Shown one piece after another: positions 17,808 to 24,966 of a stretch of 64,000 nucleotides of DNA (position 1 is the stretch's first letter; each line of letters opens with the position of its first letter). This DNA is from Mucilaginibacter sp. OK283 (GTDB taxonomy: Bacteria; Bacteroidota; Bacteroidia; Sphingobacteriales; Sphingobacteriaceae). The translations under genes were made by a program, and so were the position numbers. The notes under the pieces were generated by a model. The model was given only the letters and a program-made list of their open reading frames with translations, did not search any database and was not told where the DNA came from. Location: NCBI RefSeq assembly GCF_900110415.1, contig NZ_FODR01000013.1, positions 168,502-232,501 of the forward strand, read 5' to 3'.

Positions 17808-18581
17808 TTGAGCTGCGGTTCCTATTATAATTGGGTGGATAACGATAATTTATTTTACGCTGGTATAAGCGGTTTGCAAATCCCAATCCCCAAACGCGAT
17901 TTTCCGCCGGAATTGGGACATCTGAGCAGGTTAGGATTTTATGCTACTTTGTTCAACTCTATAGAGATTAACAGTTCGTTTTATAAACTACCTATTGGTA
18001 AAACCGTTGCCAAATGGGCTGCCGAAGTGCCCCATCACTTTAAGTTTACCTATAAATTGTGGCGCGAGATAACGCATAACAAAAACCTGGCTTTTAACCC
18101 CGAAGATGTGGAACGTTTTATGCAGGCAGTTGGCCAGGCAGGTGATAAAAAAGGTTGCCTGCTGGTACAGTTCCCGGCCAGTATACAGGTAAATAACCTG
18201 CATGCGCTTGAGCGGTTAATCAGCACAATCCGGCTAAACGACCCGGGCTGTGAATGGAAGGTGGCAGTTGAGTTCAGACACCGGAGTTGGTATCGTGACG
18301 ATATATATGAACTGCTGGCGCGGTATAATATGGGCATGGTATTGCATGATATGCCGGCATCTGCAAGCCCGTTGATAACTGTTCATGATGATGTAGTTTA
18401 CCTGCGGTTTCATGGCCCCGAAGGGGGATACCGCGGCAGCTATGCCGATGACTTTTTATATGAATATGCACAATATGTAAAAGAATGGCTGGCAGACGGC
18501 AAAACGGTTTATGCTTATTTTAACAACACTATGGGCAATGCCTTAAACAACCTCCAAATGTTGAACCGGTACGCCGGTTAG
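17808..18581 (+). CDS. DUF72 (YecE-like) protein
   Basis: A TIM-barrel-like protein of the DUF72/YecE family, whose biochemical function is not established. Typical stretches: FYAGISGLQIP at the N-terminus, FNSIEINSSFYKLP, FKFTYKLWREITH, LVQFPASIQ, VAVEFRHRSWY, MVLHDMPAS and VYLRFHGPEGGYRGSY. No ATG lies upstream of the conserved core before a stop at 17796; the best start is TTG at 17808, with GTG at 17835 as an alternative. The unusual start and the MITE-like element ending 46 bp upstream suggest that the original 5' end may have been altered. About 257 residues, slightly short for the family. Confidence 0.8.
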   Translation: MSCGSYYNWVDNDNLFYAGISGLQIPIPKRDFPPELGHLSRLGFYATLFNSIEINSSFYKLPIGKTVAKWAAEVPHHFKFTYKLWREITHNKNLAFNPEDVERFMQAVGQAGDKKGCLLVQFPASIQVNNLHALERLISTIRLNDPGCEWKVAVEFRHRSWYRDDIYELLARYNMGMVLHDMPASASPLITVHDDVVYLRFHGPEGGYRGSYADDFLYEYAQYVKEWLADGKTVYAYFNNTMGNALNNLQMLNRYAG

Positions 18582-18585
18582 AATA

Positions 18586-18631
18586 TTGCCTGCAAAAAAC
18601 ACTCCAGGCAAGCCGGTTAACGTACTTTTTT
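18586..18631 (+). terminator. Possible terminator after DUF72 gene
   Basis: TTGCCTG (18586-18592) and CAGGCAA (18605-18611) form a 7 bp stem; a T-run follows at about 18626-18631, 14 bp later, so the fit is only moderate. Confidence 0.4.
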
Positions 18632-18670
18632 CAATTAGCATTAATATGCGCCCCTTGCATCAATTCTAAC

Positions 18671-20518
18671 CTAAATCAATCCGTACAAAGCCCCCCCTTT
18701 TTCGCCCATTTTATCAACCAGCTTTTCAACTTCAGGGTCGCGCTCCAATGCCGGTGCATGGTGGGGTTTAATGCGTGCATCTATAATAAGCGGGCCGCTG
18801 CAGCCCCAGTGTTTGTGCTCGGTGAAGCTGCCTATACCATAAATATCGTGCGATGGGTTACTGCGTGTAAAGGTTACCCATACAAAGTTGTTGATATTGG
18901 CTGCTGCAAAGGCTGCGTCATCGCATAGTACCATGAGCGCCAGTCCGCCCAGTTCATCTTCTTCCTCTTTCAGCCGGTATTCAATAATGCTGATAACATT
19001 ATCGATATCCTTATGATTCACATGCTTGGGCACTTCAACCATCAATACGCCTGGCATGGCCATTTTAATATTGGTTATCGGGCGGGGCAAATCAAACCAG
19101 GATGGTAGCTCTGCCCAAAGTTCGCGCTTAATATCGCCGGCTACGGTTATGGCTACTTTACTACCGGTGTTCAGTCCGTCGCCGCTGTAATCAAGGGTAT
19201 CAATGGTGGTGCGGGTATAAAAGTGCAGGTCGCGGGTAAAATCAACGCGTTGCAGTATATGATGTAAAAATGCCGCAATATTATTTACATCCAGGCTCGG
19301 GTCATCTTCCTGAGCAGCTATTAGCAAATATTTTGCAAGGCTTAGCTGGCTTTTACCTAAAATGTGGTTGGCGATGGTTAGTATCTCCTGTGGTTTTCGT
19401 TCTTTAATGTAGGGCGTATAACGCTCGCTGCCGATTGCAAATAATAATGGGTGAACGCCTGCCGCATCAACGGCGTTAACGGCGTGCAGGCCCGGTATCT
19501 CCTTCGGGATGGCTGCCCCGCTTATCTCGTGGATCAATGCGCCGAAACTGGTATCCTCCTGCGGCGGCCGCCCTACCACCGTGAACGACCAGATGGCATC
19601 CTTGCGATGATATACGTTATGCACTTTTAACAAAGGAAAATCATGGGCGAGGCTGTAATAACCCAGGTGATCGCCAAAAGGGCCTTCTGGTTTATTTTCC
19701 ATTGGCATCACAGTGCCGGTTATCACAAAATCGGCATCCGAGGAAATGCAAAAACCCTCATCATCATAAAAATAGCGGAAACGACGGTTACCCAGGGCGC
19801 CTGCAAAGGTCATTTCAGATAAGCCTTCGGGCAGCGGCATAACGGCAGCCACCGGGTGGCTTGGCGGGCCGCCAACAAAAATGCTCACTTTTAAAGGCTG
19901 GCCTTTTGCATTGGCTTTGGTTTGATGTACCCCAATACCACGATGTAGCTGGTAGTGTAAGCCTATCTCTTTATTCAAAATATAATCGTTACCGGCCAAT
20001 TGTATGCGGTACATGCCCAGGTTTGCATTCATGATGCCGGGTTTATCGGCATCTTCGGTGTATACCTGTGGCATGGTTACAAAAGGCCCGCCATCCATAG
20101 GCCAGTTTACTATCTGCGGGATATCGCTGATGTTACATTTGCCAAAGTTTACGGGGGCGCCCCTTCCACTACCTTTCATGGGCAATGCCGATAAGGCTGT
20201 AAGCGCTACATTGGCATATTTAAAAGGATTTTTAATAGCCTTAATAGGATCCTTTTTTAGTTCGACGAGTGTTTTGATCTTCTCCAGCGTATCCCGGAAG
20301 ATAAATTTAGACCGCTCCAGCGTACCAAATAAATTAGATACTGCCGGAAACTTACTCCCCTTTACATTTTCGAAAAGTATGGCCGGCCCCTGGTTTTCAA
20401 ATACCCGCAAGTGGATAGCCGCCATCTGTAAATGAGGATCCACTTCCTCCTTAATCCGCACCAAATGACCATGTTTTTCCAGGTCGGCAATACAAGCCTG
20501 TAAACTCTTATAACCCAT
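18671..20518 (-). CDS. UbiD family prFMN-dependent decarboxylase
   Basis: A 615-residue member of the UbiD family, which decarboxylates aromatic or unsaturated acids using prenylated FMN made by a UbiX partner. In menaquinone-using Bacteroidota such enzymes usually serve quinone biosynthesis; that role is inferred. Visible family segments: NLGMYRIQLAGNDY, LHYQLHRGIGVHQ, AVMPLPEGLSEMTFAGAL, PEGPFGDHLGYYS (acidic catalytic region), VVGRPPQEDT and a C-terminal CSGPLIIDARIKP. The protein is longer than E. coli UbiD (about 500), with an extension around residues 70-120. Minus-strand TAATTTCG ends 5 bp before the ATG, suggesting a leaderless transcript. UbiX is not nearby. Confidence 0.88.
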   Translation of the reverse strand: MGYKSLQACIADLEKHGHLVRIKEEVDPHLQMAAIHLRVFENQGPAILFENVKGSKFPAVSNLFGTLERSKFIFRDTLEKIKTLVELKKDPIKAIKNPFKYANVALTALSALPMKGSGRGAPVNFGKCNISDIPQIVNWPMDGGPFVTMPQVYTEDADKPGIMNANLGMYRIQLAGNDYILNKEIGLHYQLHRGIGVHQTKANAKGQPLKVSIFVGGPPSHPVAAVMPLPEGLSEMTFAGALGNRRFRYFYDDEGFCISSDADFVITGTVMPMENKPEGPFGDHLGYYSLAHDFPLLKVHNVYHRKDAIWSFTVVGRPPQEDTSFGALIHEISGAAIPKEIPGLHAVNAVDAAGVHPLLFAIGSERYTPYIKERKPQEILTIANHILGKSQLSLAKYLLIAAQEDDPSLDVNNIAAFLHHILQRVDFTRDLHFYTRTTIDTLDYSGDGLNTGSKVAITVAGDIKRELWAELPSWFDLPRPITNIKMAMPGVLMVEVPKHVNHKDIDNVISIIEYRLKEEEDELGGLALMVLCDDAAFAAANINNFVWVTFTRSNPSHDIYGIGSFTEHKHWGCSGPLIIDARIKPHHAPALERDPEVEKLVDKMGEKGGALYGLI

Positions 20519-20528
20519 GGGGCGAAAT

Positions 20529-20600
20529 TAGTCATTAGTCATTGGTCATTAGTCATTGGTGCCTATATTTTTGCAGATTGTCATTGGTCATTGAGGATAT
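20529..20600. repeat. TCATTAG/TCATTGG heptamer repeats, left arm
   Basis: Tandem degenerate heptamers (TCATTAG, TCATTGG) at 20529-20561, with two more at 20580-20593. The 16 bp TTGGTCATTAGTCATT at 20542-20557 has its exact reverse complement at 20972-20987, so this is the left arm of an inverted repeat enclosing the four-helix-bundle gene. The gene's last codons and stop are encoded by the repeat. Confidence 0.85.
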
Positions 20601-20955
20601 TTTTGCCAATGAATTTGATGTAGGCGTTTAGTTTTAGGTGGATAAGTTCTAATTGTTTCATTAGTAATTGATAGTGCTCTTCCTCAATCAATTTTCTGCT
20701 TTTATCCTTCTGTAGCCCTGTTTTGGTTTCCAGGATAGACCCAAGACTGAAATAGCAGAAGTTTTTGTTTTCCTTGTAGTGAAATCGCCCGAATCCCTCA
20801 GAAATATTGGCGGCAATAGAATCAGCTGACCTTACCAACTGTTTACCAATGGCGTCTTTCGCCAAATAATCCCATTTTATAACCAGCTCCCATATTTGTT
20901 CGCCAAATATTTGAGATAAATTATAAATTTCTAAATCTTCTAAACGATTACCCAT
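20581..20955 (-). CDS. Four-helix-bundle protein, S23/IVP family (copy 1)
   Basis: A 124-residue all-helical protein of the family that includes the intervening-sequence protein of 23S rRNA spacers and the Avd-like accessory proteins. The family core LVRSADSIAANISEGFGRFH (helix 2) is clear, followed by FCYFSLGSILETKTGL (helix 3) and a long C-terminal helix. These proteins form pentameric barrels and may bind nucleic acid; the role outside rRNA is unknown. The last residues, LNDQ, and the stop codon are read from a TCATTGG repeat. The gene is bracketed by inverted heptamer repeats at 20542-20557 and 20972-20987, which suggests that gene plus repeats form one unit. A second, divergent family member lies at 42350-42694. 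Confidence 0.88.
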   Translation of the reverse strand: MGNRLEDLEIYNLSQIFGEQIWELVIKWDYLAKDAIGKQLVRSADSIAANISEGFGRFHYKENKNFCYFSLGSILETKTGLQKDKSRKLIEEEHYQLLMKQLELIHLKLNAYIKFIGKNILNDQ

Positions 20956-20970
20956 AAATTCAAGTTACCT

Positions 20971-20995
20971 TAATGACTAATGACCAACAGTCATC
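20971..20995. repeat. TCATTAG heptamer repeats, right arm
   Basis: AATGACTAATGACCAA at 20972-20987 is the exact reverse complement of 20542-20557, closing the inverted pair around the four-helix-bundle gene. It overlaps the 3' end of the M16 gene (stop at 20977). Confidence 0.85.
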
Positions 20996-22281
20996 TTAAA
21001 CGCGGCATCAGCTTCGTCTGCCTTTTTCAGGTCTCCTAAGTAGCTCCAGCGCAGGCCGACGATGTATTTTTGCATAGCTTGGTTTATTTGGTCAACCGTT
21101 ACGTTTTCGATGGCTTTGGGCAGGTCTTCAGCAAGTTGCCAGCCGCCCAAAATTTCGGCAATGCCCAGGCTGCCGGTTATGGAGGCGGTGCTTTGTTGCT
21201 TGATATAGTTGGTGGTAATAAAGCTGCTTTTTATGCGCTTAAGTCCCTCCGGGCTTAAGCCGTAGCTTAATACTTTATTCAGTTGCTCGTTCATAGCTGT
21301 TACGGCTTCTTTTGGGCTGGTTGTACTCACGTACATTAAAGCATAAGGCATATGCTGCATTACAGAATACGTACCGGGATCATATGACAGATTAAGCTTG
21401 GTACGTAACTCGCTGAATAACGATCCACCCAGCGCCGAAATACCTACACGATAAGCCACATAATCGGGGCTATTAAATGTTGGGCCATTCATGATAGCAT
21501 CTATGTAGTTGGTTTGCAGGTTGCGGTCTTCCTTAACCACCTTGTAATCGTTCCAGGCCGGTTCGTGTAAGGCAACAGGTGTGTATGGTGCAGATGGGAT
21601 GTTGGCAAATGATGCCTTTATTTTGGCAATGAGCACCTCTTTGCTGATTTTACCGGCCACTACAATAAACATCCTGTTTTTGTTGAAGATGGAGCCATAA
21701 TAGTTTTTAAGATCGGACGCTGTTAATTTGCTCAGGATCTCCTCGGTGCCATCAGGGTCGGTGGCATAAGGCGTGCCTTCGAAGGCATTTTGCAAAACCA
21801 GTTGCTCTGCACGCTTATCCGGGTTTGATTGATCTTCGCGCATTTTGGCTACTATTTTACTCCGCAATAATTCCACTTCGCCTGCTTCAAAAACAGGGTT
21901 TACAACCGATTCGGTAAATAAGTCCCAGCCCTCGTTAAAATATTTGGTGATGCACTGCATCTGGATATTACCATAATCGTATTCGCCTTCCGACGCTACG
22001 TCAATGCCGTAAACATCGGCCCTGTCGCGATATACGTTGCCCGTATATTTTTTGGTGCCGCACTCGGTAGTAGCCTCCAGTGCAAATTTTTCAATACCTG
22101 CCTGGCTGGCCGGGTAATTGGTTACGCCGCCCCGGTAAAACATGCGCACGTTGATAATATCTTTTAGTGTAGGCTTAAAAATTACCTTTATCCCGTCCAC
22201 ATCAAACGACGTTGTTTCTGACTGGGCCATAACAGACAGGCTTCCACAGATAAAAAAAAACGTTACAAATATTTTCTTCAT
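20977..22281 (-). CDS. M16 family peptidase-like protein, non-catalytic partner
   Basis: A 434-residue secreted protein with signal peptide (residues 1-19, ending VMAQ) and two M16 domains. The zinc motif HxxEH is absent: the equivalent position reads GIEKFALEA. The C-terminal half is normal (LSYDPGTYSVMQH, GGSLFSEL). In M16B enzymes one subunit keeps the zinc site while the partner supplies the R/Y residues for substrate binding; this protein fits the partner role, with an RYP/RxxxY-type loop less obvious. The active mate is encoded just upstream (22365-23738) with an 83 bp gap, so the two should be co-transcribed and form a heterodimer in the periplasm. The partner role is inferred. Confidence 0.85.
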   Translation of the reverse strand: MKKIFVTFFFICGSLSVMAQSETTSFDVDGIKVIFKPTLKDIINVRMFYRGGVTNYPASQAGIEKFALEATTECGTKKYTGNVYRDRADVYGIDVASEGEYDYGNIQMQCITKYFNEGWDLFTESVVNPVFEAGEVELLRSKIVAKMREDQSNPDKRAEQLVLQNAFEGTPYATDPDGTEEILSKLTASDLKNYYGSIFNKNRMFIVVAGKISKEVLIAKIKASFANIPSAPYTPVALHEPAWNDYKVVKEDRNLQTNYIDAIMNGPTFNSPDYVAYRVGISALGGSLFSELRTKLNLSYDPGTYSVMQHMPYALMYVSTTSPKEAVTAMNEQLNKVLSYGLSPEGLKRIKSSFITTNYIKQQSTASITGSLGIAEILGGWQLAEDLPKAIENVTVDQINQAMQKYIVGLRWSYLGDLKKADEADAAFKMTVGH

Positions 22282-22364
22282 TAGAATATAGGTTTTATAT
22301 CATTTGTCAATTGTCATCATCGAAAGCAATTGAAATTCTTAGGACTTTAAACTTCGGACTTAAA

Positions 22365-23738
22365 TCAGTTCGATGCGTTGAAAAAAGTTTTAGGGTTTAC
22401 CTGTGCAGCCAGTTGAGGGTTGATGAGCATGCCGGCGCAGTAGGGCTTGTTTTTTATGTACTTGCGCACATAGCTTTGCAAATCGGCCCGGGTTACCTGG
22501 TTTAACCTGGTGTTGTAAGTGGTATAATAGTCCAAGGATGCTGATGACCACCAGAACGATAAAACCTGAACAAAGTCCGACGCGACTTCTTCTTCCTGCA
22601 CCTTTAAGATGCCCAGTTTTTGTTTAGATGTGGTAATTTGCTCATCGGTTACATAATCAGCTTTATCCATCAATTCCAGTTGTCGTTTTATTTCGGCCAT
22701 GCACTCCTTAATTTTATCAGGATTGGGTACCACAAACAAGGTGATAGGCCCAACATGGCTTAATGTTAAATAACTGATGCTTACATCAAGCGCCAGCCCC
22801 GATTGTACCAGCGCCTTTTTGAGCGTTGACGAGTTTTGGTTTAAAATATAACTGAATACATCTGCCGCGTAGGTTGACTGTACATCGTTGCGGGTATCTG
22901 GCCCCTGCCAGTCAATCATAATAAAGGGCACGTTGCTCAGCGCCGATTCTACCATAAAATAATCGGGTTTTACCAATGGTTTAAACTCCGGTATAGGCCA
23001 CTTTTTAAAGGGATCAAACTTTGATGGTTTCCAGCTGCCATAAATGGCTTCCACCTTTTTAAAAACATCCTGGTGCTCCACATCGCCGGCAACGGTTAAC
23101 AGGGAATTGTTTGGATAATAATATTTATTTTTGATAGAGTCCATCAAATCGGGCGTAGCCGAACGGATGACATCATGGTTGCCAATAGCATTTTTGCGGC
23201 TGTACAAATTGCCCCACATATGATGGTCCATAGCATCGCTCAAAGCAAATGTCGGGCTCGATTCCTGGCGTTGAAACTCGCCATCAACAACAATATTTTC
23301 CCTCGCCATCTCTTCGGCGTTAAAAGAGGGATAACGGATGGCCGAATTCATAAAATCTAACCCCTGGTTCAGGTTAAACTTGGGCAGGGTAAAATAATAG
23401 TTCACATTTTCATACGTTGTCGATCCGTTAAACTGCATGCCCAGTTCGCTTACACGGTCTAAAAAATCTTCCTGGTTTTTATAATCTTTATTGGCTTTAA
23501 AAAACATGTGCTCATATAAGTGGCTTAGCCCGTTAAATTTTGGAGTTTCGGTATAGGAGCCATTTTTAGTAGTTATCATGATGGTGGCCAGGGGCACGCT
23601 ATTATCTTCAACAACCAATACATCCAATCCATTGGGGAGTTTTTTTAAAAACATGTTGGCCGGTAGTTTTATTTGGGCAACAAGCAGCATTGGGAACAGC
23701 GCAGATAAAATTGTAAACAGGCAGGCTTTTTTGTTCAT
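22365..23738 (-). CDS. M16 family zinc peptidase, catalytic subunit
   Basis: A 457-residue periplasmic zinc endopeptidase. The zinc-binding inverted motif HLYEH (residues 73-77) is intact and the distal Glu lies in the ARENIVVDGEFQRQ helix. It starts with a signal peptide MNKKACLFTILSALFPMLLVAQ. The frame is open 24 residues further upstream, but that extension has no signal-like character and the ATG at 23738 places the signal peptide at the very start, so I use it. It probably degrades small secreted peptides together with the zinc-less homologue downstream. A -7-like TAATTTG stretch lies in the AT-rich upstream region. Confidence 0.92.
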   Translation of the reverse strand: MNKKACLFTILSALFPMLLVAQIKLPANMFLKKLPNGLDVLVVEDNSVPLATIMITTKNGSYTETPKFNGLSHLYEHMFFKANKDYKNQEDFLDRVSELGMQFNGSTTYENVNYYFTLPKFNLNQGLDFMNSAIRYPSFNAEEMARENIVVDGEFQRQESSPTFALSDAMDHHMWGNLYSRKNAIGNHDVIRSATPDLMDSIKNKYYYPNNSLLTVAGDVEHQDVFKKVEAIYGSWKPSKFDPFKKWPIPEFKPLVKPDYFMVESALSNVPFIMIDWQGPDTRNDVQSTYAADVFSYILNQNSSTLKKALVQSGLALDVSISYLTLSHVGPITLFVVPNPDKIKECMAEIKRQLELMDKADYVTDEQITTSKQKLGILKVQEEEVASDFVQVLSFWWSSASLDYYTTYNTRLNQVTRADLQSYVRKYIKNKPYCAGMLINPQLAAQVNPKTFFNASN

Positions 23739-23821
23739 GTATTTAATTTTAAAGGGCTTAAAATAGCAAAACAAATTAATCGGGATTGTATTATCTATGT
23801 TATTTATCAAAATATAATATA

Positions 23822-23965
23822 GTTCACTGGTTCTGATTAGTTGATTGGTTCACTGGCTCATTAGTTCATTGGTGTCGCTTCTATTTTCGAGTTGGCTTAT
23901 TCAGTTCAATTGCAAAGGAGTAGCCGATGCAAAAGATCAATGAACACGTGAACCAATGAACCAAA
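23822..23965. repeat. Inverted GTTCATTGG word repeats
   Basis: Degenerate words GGTTCACTGG / GTTCATTGG fill 23822-23873, and their reverse complements (CAATGAAC, GTGAACCAATGAACC) fill 23936-23965, about 60 bp apart. The unit lies in the divergent region between the M16 and TauE genes. Confidence 0.7.
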
Positions 23966-24025
23966 AAGAAGCATCTTATCTAAAAAAGTTATTATTACTT
24001 TCGTAGTCCAATATCGCTGCAAACT

Positions 24026-24862
24026 ATGTCGGTAATTGTACTAACGCTTATTATACTTATCGGCTCCTATTTTGCGGGATTGCTGGGCTCATTAACCGGT
24101 TTGGGTGGAGGAGTGGTTATTATTCCATTGCTTACCTTGCTTTTGAAGGTAGATATTCATTACGCTATCGGCGCATCGCTGGTATCTGTAATTGCAACAT
24201 CGTCGGGTTCGGCAGCTGCTTATGTTAAAGAGGGCATTACCAACATCAGGCTGGGCATGTTTTTGGAGATAGCTACAACTGCCGGCGCTATGGTAGGCGC
24301 ACTTATAGCGGTTTATATTCCTACCCATTTCATCGCCATTTTGTTTGGGGTTATCCTTATCCTATCGGCCATCATGTCGTTAAAGAAAAAGGTGGAATCC
24401 ATAAACCAGGAGCCCAGCGTACTGGCCGAAAAACTGAAGCTGAACAGTACCTACCCAACTGCCGGTGGTTCGGTAGCCTATAAAGTAAAAAATGTAGGCG
24501 GTGGGTTTTTTATGATGATGTTTGCAGGCACAATTTCGGGGCTGTTAGGCATAGGGTCGGGTGCGTTAAAAGTACTGGCTATGGATACCATTATGCGTAT
24601 CCCCTTTAAAGTATCAACCACAACAAGTAATTTTATGATAGGGGTTACCGCTGCAGCAAGCGCGGTGGTTTACCTGCAACGCGGATATATTGACCCCGGA
24701 TTATCCATGCCAGTGGCTATAGGCGTTTTATTAGGTGCGATAAGTGGCTCAAAAATATTGGTACATACCAGCTCATCCGGCTGGCTGCGTTGGGTATTTG
24801 CGGTAGTGGTAACCTTTTTAGCGTCGCAAATGATATATAACGGATTTACGCATAAGATTTAG
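24026..24862 (+). CDS. TauE/SafE family anion permease
   Basis: A 278-residue inner-membrane protein with about eight hydrophobic segments, of the TauE/SafE (sulfite exporter) family. The two-fold repeat is visible: GSLTGLGGGVVIIPLLTLL in the first half and SGLLGIGSGALKVLAMD in the second, each with the glycine-rich turn typical of the family. Members export sulfite, sulfoacetate or similar anions, or import sulfur compounds; this substrate cannot be told. The usual DUF1634 partner is not adjacent but lies at 2174-2554. The gene stands between the M16 pair (divergent) and the GH20 gene (convergent). A possible TACTTTCG -7-like box is at 23995-24002. Confidence 0.88.
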   Translation: MSVIVLTLIILIGSYFAGLLGSLTGLGGGVVIIPLLTLLLKVDIHYAIGASLVSVIATSSGSAAAYVKEGITNIRLGMFLEIATTAGAMVGALIAVYIPTHFIAILFGVILILSAIMSLKKKVESINQEPSVLAEKLKLNSTYPTAGGSVAYKVKNVGGGFFMMMFAGTISGLLGIGSGALKVLAMDTIMRIPFKVSTTTSNFMIGVTAAASAVVYLQRGYIDPGLSMPVAIGVLLGAISGSKILVHTSSSGWLRWVFAVVVTFLASQMIYNGFTHKI

Positions 24863-24903
24863 TCATTTCGCTGCGCTGTCATTGGTCATTGATGCAAAAA
24901 AAT

Positions 24904-24936
24904 CGCAGTTAATTGTTTGATCTGCGGATCTTTTTT
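24904..24936 (+). terminator. Possible terminator after TauE gene
   Basis: CGCAG (24904-24908) pairs with CTGCG (24922-24926), and a six-T run follows at 24931-24936. Short stem, so moderate confidence. A lone pair of TCATTGG words sits between it and the stop codon. Confidence 0.45.
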
Positions 24937-24966
24937 ACTTAAGACTTTAGACCCCGGACTTCAAAC

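Noticed and set aside
20542..20987. Four-helix gene plus repeats as a diversity-generating retroelement with an Avd protein
   Set aside because: No reverse transcriptase or template/variable repeat pair is present in the window.
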